Of a DNA stretch of 64,000 nt, positions 39,535 through 48,281 are shown in pieces. How positions within the stretch are numbered: position 1 is the first letter of the stretch; each line of letters opens with the position of its first letter. The position numbers were made by a program, and so were the translations under genes. The stretch lies in the NCBI RefSeq assembly GCF_005887095.1, contig NZ_PNCI01000003.1:27877-91876 (forward strand), written 5' to 3'. This stretch comes from Pseudoalteromonas rubra. GTDB lineage: Bacteria; Pseudomonadota; Gammaproteobacteria; Enterobacterales; Alteromonadaceae. The notes beneath the pieces are model-generated. The model had not been told where the DNA came from. It made no database searches and saw nothing but the letters and a program-made list of their open reading frames with translations.

Positions 39535-41096
39535 ACTAACGGCTCCTTTTTAGCCACGTCCGAGCCTGTATATTGACGAGAGACGACTGCCGCCGCTAAC
39601 CCAAAGCAAGCGGCAAATAACCACATACAGAGATCAAAACCGAACATCAGCCAGTCTGCGTTCAACAGACTGTTTATGACTCCGTGATGTGTGGTGAGCA
39701 TATTGGCCAGTGGAATGACAAAATAAACAAGAGCCGCGCCCCAAAGCAAAGTTAACCACTGCTTTTGACTCCGATTAATCAAACAATATAGACAGCACAG
39801 CACCAATGCCGCAAACAACACATGCATCTCCCAGGCAGCGCGGCCTGACATGTCAACAGGGAGTAGCCGGTTACTCAGAAAATAGCAGCCGACTGCAATC
39901 GGCAAGCCGACCAGAACACCTCTGTTTAGTCTGACGATTAGGGATATAAGTAATGGAGGTGTGGCCTCTTTCATCGTCTGCTTTTTTAGCCAGATGATCA
40001 TTCCGGATGCAATCATCGCAGCGCCAAATAACCCACAGAGGAAATACACCCAGCGCAGATAAATATCAGCAAACAGACCTTCGTGAAGGTGTTCAAGCAG
40101 ATCATATACCGCAGCAGCCTGTCCTGCTTTGCCAGTCGCTATCTCAACTTCAACCCGCTCTGCGCGGGCGTGGTACTTGAGTAATGAAGCAAACTCAACC
40201 CCTTCACTGGTTTCAAACCAGATCTCTATGTGTTCAGTGTCAGTACCTCTGTCTATGACACCGACAAAGCTGATCGCCTGATCGGTCACTCGCTGTTTTG
40301 CATCGGACAGTGCCGTATCTACATTTAACCCAGCTGGCAAAATCTCTGTGACCAGGGTGGTGTATTCCTCCAGCTGAGAGGCATCATAAAACTGACGATG
40401 CATCTGTCTGCCTTCACCATATTGGCTGTCAATGACCTTAGACATGGTCACCCCCATGAGCAACATAACGCCGCTGTAGGTGATCATTAAATGAAACGGC
40501 AATGGCAATACACTGAAAACATTGTGAATATCCAGCCAGGAACGCAGGCCTTTGGCGCTTCGAAAAGTAAAAAACTCAGCAAAAATCTTTCTGTGAATGA
40601 TCACCCCGGTCACCAAACCAATTAACATGAGCATGCCTGCCAGACTGGTCAGGATATAACCCACCAGCGGCGGCACGTAATGCAAGTTATAGTGCAGCCG
40701 ATACAGGGTTTCTCCACCACTGGTATCCCGAATAGACGTAATGTCTCCCGTATTTGGCTCAAGCGGCTTCTCATACCACTGACGACGGACCTGTTTCTCT
40801 GGGTCACCGGGCTGTAACCAGGAGATTTCAATGTAAGGATCCCGCGAGGTAGGCAGGCTCACATACCACTGAGATGCATCATCAGCGTGTTCGCCAAGCT
40901 GTACCATCGCCAAGTCAATGGCTTGTTTGTCCGAAATACCATTACTTGTAACAATTTCGGGCTTCATCCAGCGGTCAATCTCGTTTTCGAAGTAACCTAA
41001 GCTGCCAGTTACAAAGATAAAATACAATAACCAGGCAAACACCACGCCGCTCCAGGTGTGCAGCCAGCCCATGGACTGTCTAAACCTAGCTTTCAT
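39528..41096 (-). CDS. PepSY-associated inner-membrane protein of an iron-uptake locus
   Basis: The protein has 522 aa from the ATG at 41096, which overlaps the DUF3649 stop by 4 bp (ATGA); this coupling decides the start over an in-frame extension to 41234. The N-terminus SMGWLHTWSGVVFAWLLYF with GSLGYFENEIDRWM is the typical PepSY_TM start. A large periplasmic part is followed by a conserved membrane region (YNLHYVPPLVGY, LDIHNVFSVLPLPFHLMITYSG) and further helices at the C-terminus, ending in KKEPLVC. Histidines in the membrane segments are compatible with heme binding. The family is associated with ferric-siderophore reduction (FsrB/FoxB-like). Here the role is inferred from the operon with a TonB receptor. 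Confidence 0.88.
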   Translation of the reverse strand: MKARFRQSMGWLHTWSGVVFAWLLYFIFVTGSLGYFENEIDRWMKPEIVTSNGISDKQAIDLAMVQLGEHADDASQWYVSLPTSRDPYIEISWLQPGDPEKQVRRQWYEKPLEPNTGDITSIRDTSGGETLYRLHYNLHYVPPLVGYILTSLAGMLMLIGLVTGVIIHRKIFAEFFTFRSAKGLRSWLDIHNVFSVLPLPFHLMITYSGVMLLMGVTMSKVIDSQYGEGRQMHRQFYDASQLEEYTTLVTEILPAGLNVDTALSDAKQRVTDQAISFVGVIDRGTDTEHIEIWFETSEGVEFASLLKYHARAERVEVEIATGKAGQAAAVYDLLEHLHEGLFADIYLRWVYFLCGLFGAAMIASGMIIWLKKQTMKEATPPLLISLIVRLNRGVLVGLPIAVGCYFLSNRLLPVDMSGRAAWEMHVLFAALVLCCLYCLINRSQKQWLTLLWGAALVYFVIPLANMLTTHHGVINSLLNADWLMFGFDLCMWLFAACFGLAAAVVSRQYTGSDVAKKEPLVC

Positions 41097-41389
41097 ACGG
41101 CCTCCGATACAGAAAGTAAGTGGATTAGGCCATACAGCAAGGCTGTTAGGGTCGATACCAGCAAAGTTGCACGCAAAGCTGTTCTGACTGCAAATACGCT
41201 GAGCACGACCAGAGTATAAACAACAAAACCCCACATCATCCCGGCAACAATGCTGTCCACTTTGTTATCCCCAGGCAATTGAGAAATGGCTATGGCGGCG
41301 AGATTGGCGATCGCAAATCCGCCAACCAGGGCAAGTAATACCCGCCAGCCAAGCGCAAAGGCTTGAGCAGACTTTGTTGATAAGCTCAT
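41093..41389 (-). CDS. DUF3649-like small membrane protein
   Basis: The 98-aa protein has three predicted membrane helices (residues 14-36, 47-68, 73-92). Its length, helices and position between a TonB receptor and a PepSY protein fit the DUF3649 family, which is found almost only in iron-transport operons. It overlaps the next gene by 4 bp. It is separated from the receptor gene by a 12-bp-stem hairpin (41422-41463). The molecular role is unknown. Confidence 0.8.
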   Translation of the reverse strand: MSLSTKSAQAFALGWRVLLALVGGFAIANLAAIAISQLPGDNKVDSIVAGMMWGFVVYTLVVLSVFAVRTALRATLLVSTLTALLYGLIHLLSVSEAV

Positions 41390-41421
41390 GATATTAAAAC
41401 CATACTATGAAGAAATAGGCG

Positions 41422-41463
41422 TCATCTCAGCCACAGTCTAAACAAGTACTATGGCTGAGATGA
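41422..41463 (-). promoter_or_regulatory. Intercistronic hairpin between TonB receptor and DUF3649 genes
   Basis: Perfect 12-bp arms TCATCTCAGCCA / TGGCTGAGATGA (41422-41433 and 41452-41463) have an 18-nt loop that can pair a little further (AGT/ACT). There is no U-tract on either strand. Its place in the 81-bp gap suggests an RNA-stability or partial-termination element that lets the receptor be made in excess of the membrane proteins. This is inference. Confidence 0.6.
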
Positions 41464-41470
41464 TTTGAGG

Positions 41471-43615
41471 TTAGAACTGATAGGTCAGCGTCAAACGAAT
41501 ATCACGACCGGCTTCTTTGATACCAACCACGTTTTCATAGCCAGAGATATGACCATAATCGGCAACACTGCCATGGCTGCGGTATGATTCGTCGAGTAGG
41601 TTCTGCACAGACAAGTCCACTTTCAATGCCTCAAACGGCGCATAACTAATGTAAGCATCAACCAGTCGATAACTTGGCTTGCTGATGGTTTCCAGTTCAG
41701 TGACCCAGCCCAGTTCCATAGAGCGATGGAAAACCTCAATATCATTGAGGCTTGCGACATAGTGATAGTTCCAACCCAGCTTGATCTGCTCATTCAGGCG
41801 GTAGTTAAAATTAACATTGACCGAATCGCCGACCGCATTCCCCAGCCCGCCATATTCATAGGCGGCCATGTCGATACCATCGATTGTAACGGGTTTAGTC
41901 GAATCCGGGGCAACCGGATCTGGCCAGTTAAATGCAGCGTTATTCAGTTCAACATCATTGTTGTTGTAGCTGAGGATCACATCAAAATTATCCGCCTGAT
42001 ATCCGGCAACCAGCTCAAATCCTTTGCTTTGTAGTTCTCCGATGTTTTCGTAGAAAACGCCTTCGCGGCCTTTAAACTTGTCAAACACCACATCATCTAT
42101 GGTACTGACATACAGTGACGCTTCCAGCATCCAGGTGCCATCGTTGTATTGCAGGCCCAGTTCAGTATTTTCAACCTCTTCGGGTTTCAGGTTTTCATTG
42201 GGTGTTAACTCACCGACTGTAAAGGCATCAGCCACCTGCCTGCCACGCAGTGCTTCGGCGTAGCCCACTGATAGCTTAAGGTTTTCAGCAAGCTCATACA
42301 CAAGGCCAACGTTTTTACTGACCCCATCCTGTTTTTTGGTTGAAAATACATTGCTAGTTGTCACTGGGTTGCCATTGGCATCTTTTTCGATAACCCAGTC
42401 CCCATCCACTTTCACCCAGTTTGCATCAATACCGCTGTGATCAAGTTCATAGCTATCGTGACGCAGGCCAAAACTGACCAGTAAATCATCGCGAAGTTGC
42501 CAGTGGTCCTGCACGTAGAGCCCAGTCACTGTGCCATCTTCGTCGTAAATGCCGCCAAAATCAGCATAAGACTGAGAGTCTACTTTGTCATTTTTGCGCT
42601 CGATACCATACGTCAGGGTGTGTGCACCGATATCGCTGGTATTGCGAATATCGAAGCCGGTCGTTTCAATCGACGCATCCCAGGTATACAACTCTCGTTT
42701 AAACGATGACTCAGTTCGATAAACTGTGGTTTCTAAATTAACCAAAGCGCTGTGATACCAGGTATGATTCAGTACCAAAGTTTCGCGCTCGCCCCAGGAT
42801 GAGAACAAAGGATCGGTTTGTAGCGGTGCCCAGTTGGTTTGCTTTCCAAATTTGCCTTCTTCTTTGCGGCGCTCAAAACTGACGACCAGCTCCTGGTTAT
42901 CAGTCAGTTGTGTGTTAACTTTGACAAAACCCAGAGTCTGATCCGCGGCAGTTCCCGGAATTTCCTGGCCATCACCATCTTCCATGTTCTCCCGGCTAAC
43001 AGTAACATACGAGGCCAGCACACCTATCGAATCAGTGACTTTACCGTACAAAGACACACTTTCTTTGTGACCATCATTGGTGAAATAACTCGCTTTGACA
43101 GTACCGCCAAATCGTTCGCTGGCTTTGAGTAAATCATCAGCACTTTTGGTTTTAAAACGAATAGCACCGCCTACGGCGCCTGAACCTGCCGTTGCCTCTC
43201 CAGCACCCGCTTGCACTTCAACGCTACGCAGCAACTCAGGCTCTATTGCAACACGGCCAATATGATGGAACAAAGTACTGGTTTGCGGCGCACCATCCAC
43301 CGTGACATTCACCATGGAATCTTCCAGGCCCCGCACAAAAATCTTTTGTGCAATCCCCAAGGATCCGCCGACCGTAACCGACGGAGTATGGCGAAAAACG
43401 TCTTCCAGATCGTTCGCCTGATAATTTTCTAACACCTCAGGCGTGATCTCTGAATTGGTTGTGGCACCAACGACTGCGATCCGCTCTATTTTCTGCTCGT
43501 CAGTGTCAGCGCTAGTCTGCGCAGCATAAACACTGGTTCCGAAACCGCTCAGAGCAACCGAACAGGCTAACAAACTTTTCTTAAACAAATGATTTTTATG
43601 TGGGGCAAATGGCAT
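41471..43615 (-). CDS. TonB-dependent outer-membrane receptor, iron/heme type
   Basis: The protein has 714 aa from the ATG at 43615; ATG 43624 and TTG 43633 are in frame upstream. It has a signal peptide (LLACSVALSGFGTSVYAA), a TonB-box-like IERIAVVG, a plug domain (VFRHTPSVTVGG, IFVRGLEDSMVNVTVDG, GSGAVGGAIRF) and a beta-barrel ending in the usual Phe (LTLTYQF). Plug wording of the type RGLxxxxVxVTVDGAxQ is seen in heme and siderophore receptors. It heads a gene set with DUF3649, PepSY and DUF3325, and a Fur-like box lies about 100 bp upstream. Uptake of an iron complex is therefore likely; the exact ligand cannot be read. A two-component system is encoded just upstream on the same strand. 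Confidence 0.9.
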   Translation of the reverse strand: MPFAPHKNHLFKKSLLACSVALSGFGTSVYAAQTSADTDEQKIERIAVVGATTNSEITPEVLENYQANDLEDVFRHTPSVTVGGSLGIAQKIFVRGLEDSMVNVTVDGAPQTSTLFHHIGRVAIEPELLRSVEVQAGAGEATAGSGAVGGAIRFKTKSADDLLKASERFGGTVKASYFTNDGHKESVSLYGKVTDSIGVLASYVTVSRENMEDGDGQEIPGTAADQTLGFVKVNTQLTDNQELVVSFERRKEEGKFGKQTNWAPLQTDPLFSSWGERETLVLNHTWYHSALVNLETTVYRTESSFKRELYTWDASIETTGFDIRNTSDIGAHTLTYGIERKNDKVDSQSYADFGGIYDEDGTVTGLYVQDHWQLRDDLLVSFGLRHDSYELDHSGIDANWVKVDGDWVIEKDANGNPVTTSNVFSTKKQDGVSKNVGLVYELAENLKLSVGYAEALRGRQVADAFTVGELTPNENLKPEEVENTELGLQYNDGTWMLEASLYVSTIDDVVFDKFKGREGVFYENIGELQSKGFELVAGYQADNFDVILSYNNNDVELNNAAFNWPDPVAPDSTKPVTIDGIDMAAYEYGGLGNAVGDSVNVNFNYRLNEQIKLGWNYHYVASLNDIEVFHRSMELGWVTELETISKPSYRLVDAYISYAPFEALKVDLSVQNLLDESYRSHGSVADYGHISGYENVVGIKEAGRDIRLTLTYQF

Positions 43616-43643
43616 GATGTACATCTCAGTCAAACAACAAGTT

Positions 43644-43680
43644 AAAAGTCTAAATCGGAATTATTGTCATTTAGACTTTT
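43644..43680 (-). promoter_or_regulatory. 12-bp inverted repeat in the leader of the TonB receptor gene
   Basis: Perfect arms AAAAGTCTAAAT / ATTTAGACTTTT (43644-43655 and 43669-43680) have a 13-bp spacer. It sits between the histidine kinase stop and the receptor start. On the minus strand the 3' arm ends in TTTT, so it could terminate the kinase transcript. It could equally be an operator or leader hairpin for the receptor. Confidence 0.6.
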
Positions 43681-43702
43681 CAGGCAATCACTTTTACAAC
43701 TG

Positions 43703-45046
43703 TTACATTTGAGAAATGGGAATCATTATCGTAACCAAAAGGCCACCAGTGGTGGGGTTATGTGCCGAGATACTGGCCCCTACGCTCGCCAGATGGCGCT
43801 TTGCCAGCGCCAGACCCAGGCCAAAACTGTCGTTTTCCGCAAGACGAGCATTGTCAACGCGAAAGAATGGCTCAAACACTTTCTCAAGAAATACCTCCGG
43901 GATCCCTGGCCCCTGATCCTGAATTTGAATGCAATACTGTTCAGTTTGCTGTGTCAGCGTGATCTGTACATGCTTGCCCACCGGCGTGTAACGCAGCGCA
44001 TTACGAATGACGTTTTCTACGGCAGGACACAAAGCACGGTGGCAGCTGTTTTGTACAATGGCGTTAGCGGGTGGGTCGAAAATAATACGTCTGTCGGGAA
44101 ACTCGAACCTGGCATCCTCCACCAGCACATCAAGCAAGTCCACTAAGTCGACGTTTTCTCTTTTTAGCACTGGTTTTTCATTTTCCAACCAGGCCAGTGT
44201 CAATGAGTCTTCGACAAGCTTTCTGATCTGCGCGGACTCACGTGCGATCCGTGCAAGGTGTGTCTGAGCATCATCCACATCAAAACCCTCTACCGCAATG
44301 TCGAGACGAGTAAGCGGCGTGCGTAACTCATGGGACAAGTCCGCAATAAGCTGTCGCTGACTGGCTATCAGCTCGCCAATTTTGACCGCCATCTGGTCAA
44401 AGGTCGCAGCCAAATGGGCAAACTCATCGTTACGTTTTCCCAAATATCTGCCCAGTCTGACCTTAAAGTTACCCCGGCTAAACGCCGAGGTGGCACTGTC
44501 CAGCTTGCGCAGCGGAGTAATAATGTGCTGATAAAGTAATACTGACAGCACAGCTAATACCCCCATCGGGATCAGGACCTGAAGCAAAAACTTGGTGGTT
44601 GCCCAGTAAGTACCGGGGCGCATCCTGCTGGGTAGCTTTATCAGCAAGCTGGCATTGCTGTGCTCAAAGGGTAATTCCATCACCGGATTTGCGGAAAAAT
44701 AAAGATGAATTTTCCATTCTATACTGCGCCCAAAATGGTAAGTGCCGACAATGTCTTTGTCTATGGGTTCTCCGGCAAGGTGGATCGCCCTGAAACTGGC
44801 GACCGATGCCCAGGTCGATTCTTCCGCCATCAGTTGCGCTAACCAGGCATTCAGTGCCTGAGTATTATTAGCCATGTAGAGTTGCTCAGACTTGATGCGC
44901 CACTGCGTCAGCTCTGCACGATCCGCTTTTGCAATCATGCTCATGCTTTCTTCGGTTTTTAATGTCAGAGCATGTAACAGGTAGAAAAATGCCACTAAAC
45001 CCGTTGCCACGATTAGGCATAATTTCCATAGAAATGTGCGCTTCAT
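43703..45046 (-). CDS. Two-component sensor histidine kinase
   Basis: The 447-aa inner-membrane kinase has an N-terminal helix (residues 8-27), a periplasmic sensor region to about 150, a second helix (about 153-175), a HAMP linker, a HisKA dimerisation domain with the phosphorylated His in DLSHELRTPL (near 239), and an HATPase domain with N (NVIRNALRYTP), G1 (DQGPGIP), F (FEPFFR) and G2 (GLGLALA) boxes. The gene overlaps the response regulator by 4 bp. The pair lies beside an iron-type TonB receptor and behind a strong Fur-like box, so it may sense iron, a siderophore or envelope state and tune the receptor genes (inference). The signal is unknown. Confidence 0.92.
   Translation of the reverse strand: MKRTFLWKLCLIVATGLVAFFYLLHALTLKTEESMSMIAKADRAELTQWRIKSEQLYMANNTQALNAWLAQLMAEESTWASVASFRAIHLAGEPIDKDIVGTYHFGRSIEWKIHLYFSANPVMELPFEHSNASLLIKLPSRMRPGTYWATTKFLLQVLIPMGVLAVLSVLLYQHIITPLRKLDSATSAFSRGNFKVRLGRYLGKRNDEFAHLAATFDQMAVKIGELIASQRQLIADLSHELRTPLTRLDIAVEGFDVDDAQTHLARIARESAQIRKLVEDSLTLAWLENEKPVLKRENVDLVDLLDVLVEDARFEFPDRRIIFDPPANAIVQNSCHRALCPAVENVIRNALRYTPVGKHVQITLTQQTEQYCIQIQDQGPGIPEVFLEKVFEPFFRVDNARLAENDSFGLGLALAKRHLASVGASISAHNPTTGGLLVTIMIPISQM
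43712..43730 (-). promoter_or_regulatory. Fur-box-like site upstream of the TonB receptor
   Basis: On the minus strand GATAATGATTCCCATTTCT matches the 19-bp Fur consensus at about 13 positions, including the first nine. It overlaps the 3' end of the kinase gene and lies about 100 bp before the receptor start, a suitable place for iron repression. Matched by eye only. Confidence 0.5.
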
Positions 45047-45726
45047 TTAAAACAGTACCCCTGGCCATGCACCGTTTGCAGCCGCTCGCCAAACCAGTTG
45101 GCATCATTGAGCTTTCTGCGTACCCGGCTTAAATGCATATCCAGACTACGGTCGTATGCGCCAAGCTTTTTGTTCAATACCGACAAATAAAGGTCAGCTT
45201 TAGGGACTATGGTATTTTGCTGTGACATGAGGGCCCACAGCAGCTTGAACTGGATCGGCGTAAAATCCAGTGGTTTTCCATGCAGCGTAATAGACTGTGT
45301 GTGCAGTGCGAGCGTGAGACCGTCCACGCTTATTTCAGACTGAGTTATGGGCGCTGTGTTACCGTGACTACGCCTTAGAAGGCGCTCAACTCTCAGCAAT
45401 AACTCTGTGGCATTAAACGGCTTTGCCACATAATCATCTGCGCCGTGACTAAGACCCAAAATACGCTCTTCCTCTGCACCTTTTGCAGACACCATGATCA
45501 CCGGCTGCTGGCTCGATTCGCGTAGTTTTTGTAGCAAAGTCACCCCATCAAGTTTAGGTAACATTTTATCCAACAGGACCAAATGGTGCTGCTGAGTTCT
45601 CGCCACTTCAAGTCCGCGTTCACCGTCAAAGCATTGATCGATGTGATAGCCCGCCTTGCGCAATAAATCAGCCAGATAGGCGCTTAACGTACTGTCGTCT
45701 TCGATTAAGAGTATTTTATGTACCAC
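45043..45726 (-). CDS. OmpR-family response regulator
   Basis: The protein has about 227 aa starting with GTG at 45726 (GGGG 6-7 bp upstream); a TTG at 45738 is the alternative. The receiver domain shows IEDD near the N-terminus, the phospho-acceptor Asp near 52 (LLDKMLP) and the conserved Lys in VSAKG. The C-terminal winged helix carries PIQFKLLWALM and the recognition segment RSLDMHLSRVRRKL. It overlaps the kinase gene at its 3' end (ATGA). A Fur-like box lies directly upstream. The likely targets are the adjacent receptor operon and itself. Confidence 0.93.
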   Translation of the reverse strand: MVHKILLIEDDSTLSAYLADLLRKAGYHIDQCFDGERGLEVARTQQHHLVLLDKMLPKLDGVTLLQKLRESSQQPVIMVSAKGAEEERILGLSHGADDYVAKPFNATELLLRVERLLRRSHGNTAPITQSEISVDGLTLALHTQSITLHGKPLDFTPIQFKLLWALMSQQNTIVPKADLYLSVLNKKLGAYDRSLDMHLSRVRRKLNDANWFGERLQTVHGQGYCFK

Positions 45727-45743
45727 ACAAGGCCCCAATAGAT

Positions 45744-45762
45744 AATAATGATAATCAGTTGC
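45744..45762. promoter_or_regulatory. Fur-box-like operator of the two-component operon
   Basis: AATAATGATAATCAGTTGC matches the 19-bp Fur consensus at about 15 positions. A second half-site, TTATCAT, follows at 45769-45775 and forms an inverted pair with ATGATAA. It lies about 20-50 bp upstream of the response regulator start, so iron-dependent control is likely. Confidence 0.6.
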
Positions 45763-46222
45763 AAGTGGTTATCATAAGGACTGACGCTATAAATGTAAAT
45801 TGTACTCACATGAGGAATAATGATGTTTGTGCAACTAGCCGATGACCATATGTTGTCATCGCTGTAATCGTACTGCCCTGAAAAAAGACGGCTCAATCAG
45901 CTTTTACTGCACCAGTATTCATATAAGCTAAACTCACTACTAATTTTTTACCTCATAGATTGAGGTATCTCGAATTTCTTGACAGCGTAACGAGCAGTTC
46001 ACTGCACTGGCTATCATCGCCCTGGTGAGCTTATCTATTAGTTTTCAGACTGGGAGCAACACGCAATACCGCTAACTCTGCCGACTTTACAAACAGCTAA
46101 CGGAAGGAGTTACCGATAGCACGCTCTCCTGCCCAATGTACCCAATGCCCTTAATAAACAGTCAATTTACCCCCCAGGCCGTGGGGTTTACAGCTGTACA
46201 AATAAACGCTAGTTTTGTACCT
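45763..46222. other. Divergent intergenic region
   Basis: This region separates the response regulator (minus) from the S41 protease (plus). No ORF is supported. A 7-bp inverted repeat TACCTCA / TGAGGTA at 45949-45967 is visible, without a terminator T-run in the useful direction. A partial Fur-like match begins at 46223. Confidence 0.5.
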
Positions 46223-46241
46223 GATAATGATAAAAAGGGAA
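46223..46241. promoter_or_regulatory. Possible weak Fur-like site before the S41 protease gene
   Basis: GATAATGATAA matches the first 11 of 19 consensus positions and the rest does not fit. It overlaps the region just before the ribosome-binding site AAGGGAAA. This is a weak candidate only. Confidence 0.25.
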
Positions 46242-46248
46242 ATACGTA

Positions 46249-48099
46249 ATGCGAAATAAGCTGCTTATTACATGTGTGAGCCTTTGTTTAACTGCCTGTG
46301 GGGGCAGTGGTAACGAAAGTGGGAATGACAACCTCCAACCACCTGGGTCCAGCCCTCTGACACCACCAGATAATAACCGTCTGCCGAGCTCGCCTCAAGC
46401 ACGCCCCGATATCTCATTTAATGAAGCCATGATTGAAGACGTCGAACACTTTGTCACACTGGCACATTCAGTACAGTACTTTTATCCCTCTGAAGCAGTT
46501 AGCGTATCAGACTGGCCACTCTTTATTGCCGAGAGTATTGTCGAGTTAAGCCAGACAGAGGACGCGGCGCGCGCAGATAAAGGTATAGAGTTACTAAGAC
46601 AAATCGCGCCCTATGTTACAACGCAACAAGGCCACTTGCCCACACTAGAGCAGCAAACCCAGGTTGCGGCCTGGCAGCAAAATGCGCCGTTTTCCCAGGT
46701 TTTATATGAAAGAGGTCTACGCTCAGGTCAATACGGCTCACTCAGTAATCAGGCGTACATGCCCAGCAACCGATATGCGACACTGAACTACGGCCAGCAA
46801 ACAGTGTATATCCCTTTGTACCTGCCTACACAAACTCAGTTGACGGGTGATACGTTTTCCCGAGTCGGCCGCTGGCAACTGACAGAAAACTTTGCACAGC
46901 CGGAAATATGCATGGCGACCGTCTCTGGCATGTGGGCCATGATCCAGCACTTTTGGCCTTATTTTCACCAGATCGAACTCAACTGGACGCAAAGCCTTAA
47001 GCCGCTATTGAATGCCTGTACTGAATCGGACCTTACGCAAAGAAACACCCGCATTTATACCGAATTCACAAAGCTCAATGACAACCACCTCAGTATCGCC
47101 TTACCAGACCCCGAGTTACTTCCTTTTGACTATAACATGCCCTTTTTCTTCGAAATGGTTGAAGGGAAAGCCATTGTCACGCGAACGGAGCAAAACAACC
47201 CGTCGGATATCGAGGTTGGCGATGAGATAATCTCAATCGATGGTGAACCGGTGCAGACTTATTTGCAAAACCTCGCTGCTAAATCCCTTTACAACCAGCT
47301 ACACCGGGTTAACCGGGTTGCACGCATGCACTTTTACAAAACCTCGGCGACACCCGTTCGCTACGAGATTAAAAAGTCAGACGAGCGTGTGATCCAGCAA
47401 ACCGTTACCCCGCTTAAGAGAGAGGGCTCTCTCAAATTCGACGGCCTCAGATATGTGCCTCATAGCGCAGACGTGCTGGCGCCTTTAGGCGACAACATTT
47501 ATCGCATCAACGTCTATAATGTCGAGCAGCAGGCCCTCGGCTCACTCAAGTCACAGCTGGCAGATGCCAAAGCCGTCGTGCTGGATATGCGCCATTACCC
47601 AACCAGCTGGCAAGGCTGGCAGGGCGTACTCAGTTGGTTTATTCAGACGGATGCTGTCAACAATACGCTTGCCCAGTACTGGCAAGGTGCCCCCAATCAA
47701 AGTGACGTGCAGGTACAAAGCCTGCCACAGACGATCCACGTCGCACAGGACGCACTGAATATTCCGGCAATTGCGCTGGCCTCCAGAGAAAGCCAAAGTC
47801 AGAGTGAGCATGCACTTGTGTTTGCCCGCGCTGGCGGAATAAAAGTCCTGGGTGAAGCCACATCAGGGATCAACGGAGAAATCTTTGAAGCGGATTTCTT
47901 TAACTTCTCGGATGACTTGTCTCGCAGTAGTATTTTTGTGTTTACCAGTATGCTCGCAAACCGGCTCAATGGTGAACCCTTGATCAACGCGGGCGTCGAG
48001 ATTGATATATGGGTACCCAGGACGATAGAAAGCGTCAGACAACATCAAGATAACCAGCTGGAAGAAGCTGTGAACTACTTAAAAGCGCAGCTTGAGTAA
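46249..48099 (+). CDS. S41-type (C-terminal processing) protease lipoprotein
   Basis: The 616-aa protein has a lipobox (LCLTAC, Cys17) followed by a Gly/Asn/Pro-rich linker, so it is an envelope lipoprotein. A helical N-terminal part leads to a tail-specific-protease region: LNDNHLSIAL, a PDZ-like segment (VGDEIISIDGEPV, near 325-337), VVLDMRHYP (near 443), and the region around the nucleophile, IALASRESQSQSEHALVF, where S-Q-S-E matches the S-x-S-E context of S41 serine proteases. The following GEATSGING matches the usual downstream glycine-rich strand. S41 enzymes cut C-terminal tails of envelope proteins; the substrate here is unknown. The start has AAGGGAAA 8 bp upstream, and a strong hairpin follows the stop. 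Confidence 0.82.
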   Translation: MRNKLLITCVSLCLTACGGSGNESGNDNLQPPGSSPLTPPDNNRLPSSPQARPDISFNEAMIEDVEHFVTLAHSVQYFYPSEAVSVSDWPLFIAESIVELSQTEDAARADKGIELLRQIAPYVTTQQGHLPTLEQQTQVAAWQQNAPFSQVLYERGLRSGQYGSLSNQAYMPSNRYATLNYGQQTVYIPLYLPTQTQLTGDTFSRVGRWQLTENFAQPEICMATVSGMWAMIQHFWPYFHQIELNWTQSLKPLLNACTESDLTQRNTRIYTEFTKLNDNHLSIALPDPELLPFDYNMPFFFEMVEGKAIVTRTEQNNPSDIEVGDEIISIDGEPVQTYLQNLAAKSLYNQLHRVNRVARMHFYKTSATPVRYEIKKSDERVIQQTVTPLKREGSLKFDGLRYVPHSADVLAPLGDNIYRINVYNVEQQALGSLKSQLADAKAVVLDMRHYPTSWQGWQGVLSWFIQTDAVNNTLAQYWQGAPNQSDVQVQSLPQTIHVAQDALNIPAIALASRESQSQSEHALVFARAGGIKVLGEATSGINGEIFEADFFNFSDDLSRSSIFVFTSMLANRLNGEPLINAGVEIDIWVPRTIESVRQHQDNQLEEAVNYLKAQLE

Positions 48100-48120
48100 C
48101 ACGACTTGCGCATCTATTTG

Positions 48121-48153
48121 CGTGCTTTCATCACTCCTTGTGATGAAAGCACG
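48121..48153 (+). terminator. Strong hairpin after the S41 protease gene
   Basis: A perfect 14-bp stem CGTGCTTTCATCAC / GTGATGAAAGCACG has a 5-nt loop and is followed by only TTT. It begins 22 bp after the stop. It is a likely terminator and may also act on the convergent Nramp gene. Confidence 0.75.
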
Positions 48154-48281
48154 TTTGCTATGAGATTATCGATTCACACTCAGGCGTGAGGTTAGCGCAA
48201 CATCAGCAGTGCTGCTGACTGGGCAACGCTGGGGCTGAAAGACTTTCGCTGTACAGAGCTGTGCCCGGTTTTGTTGTTATG

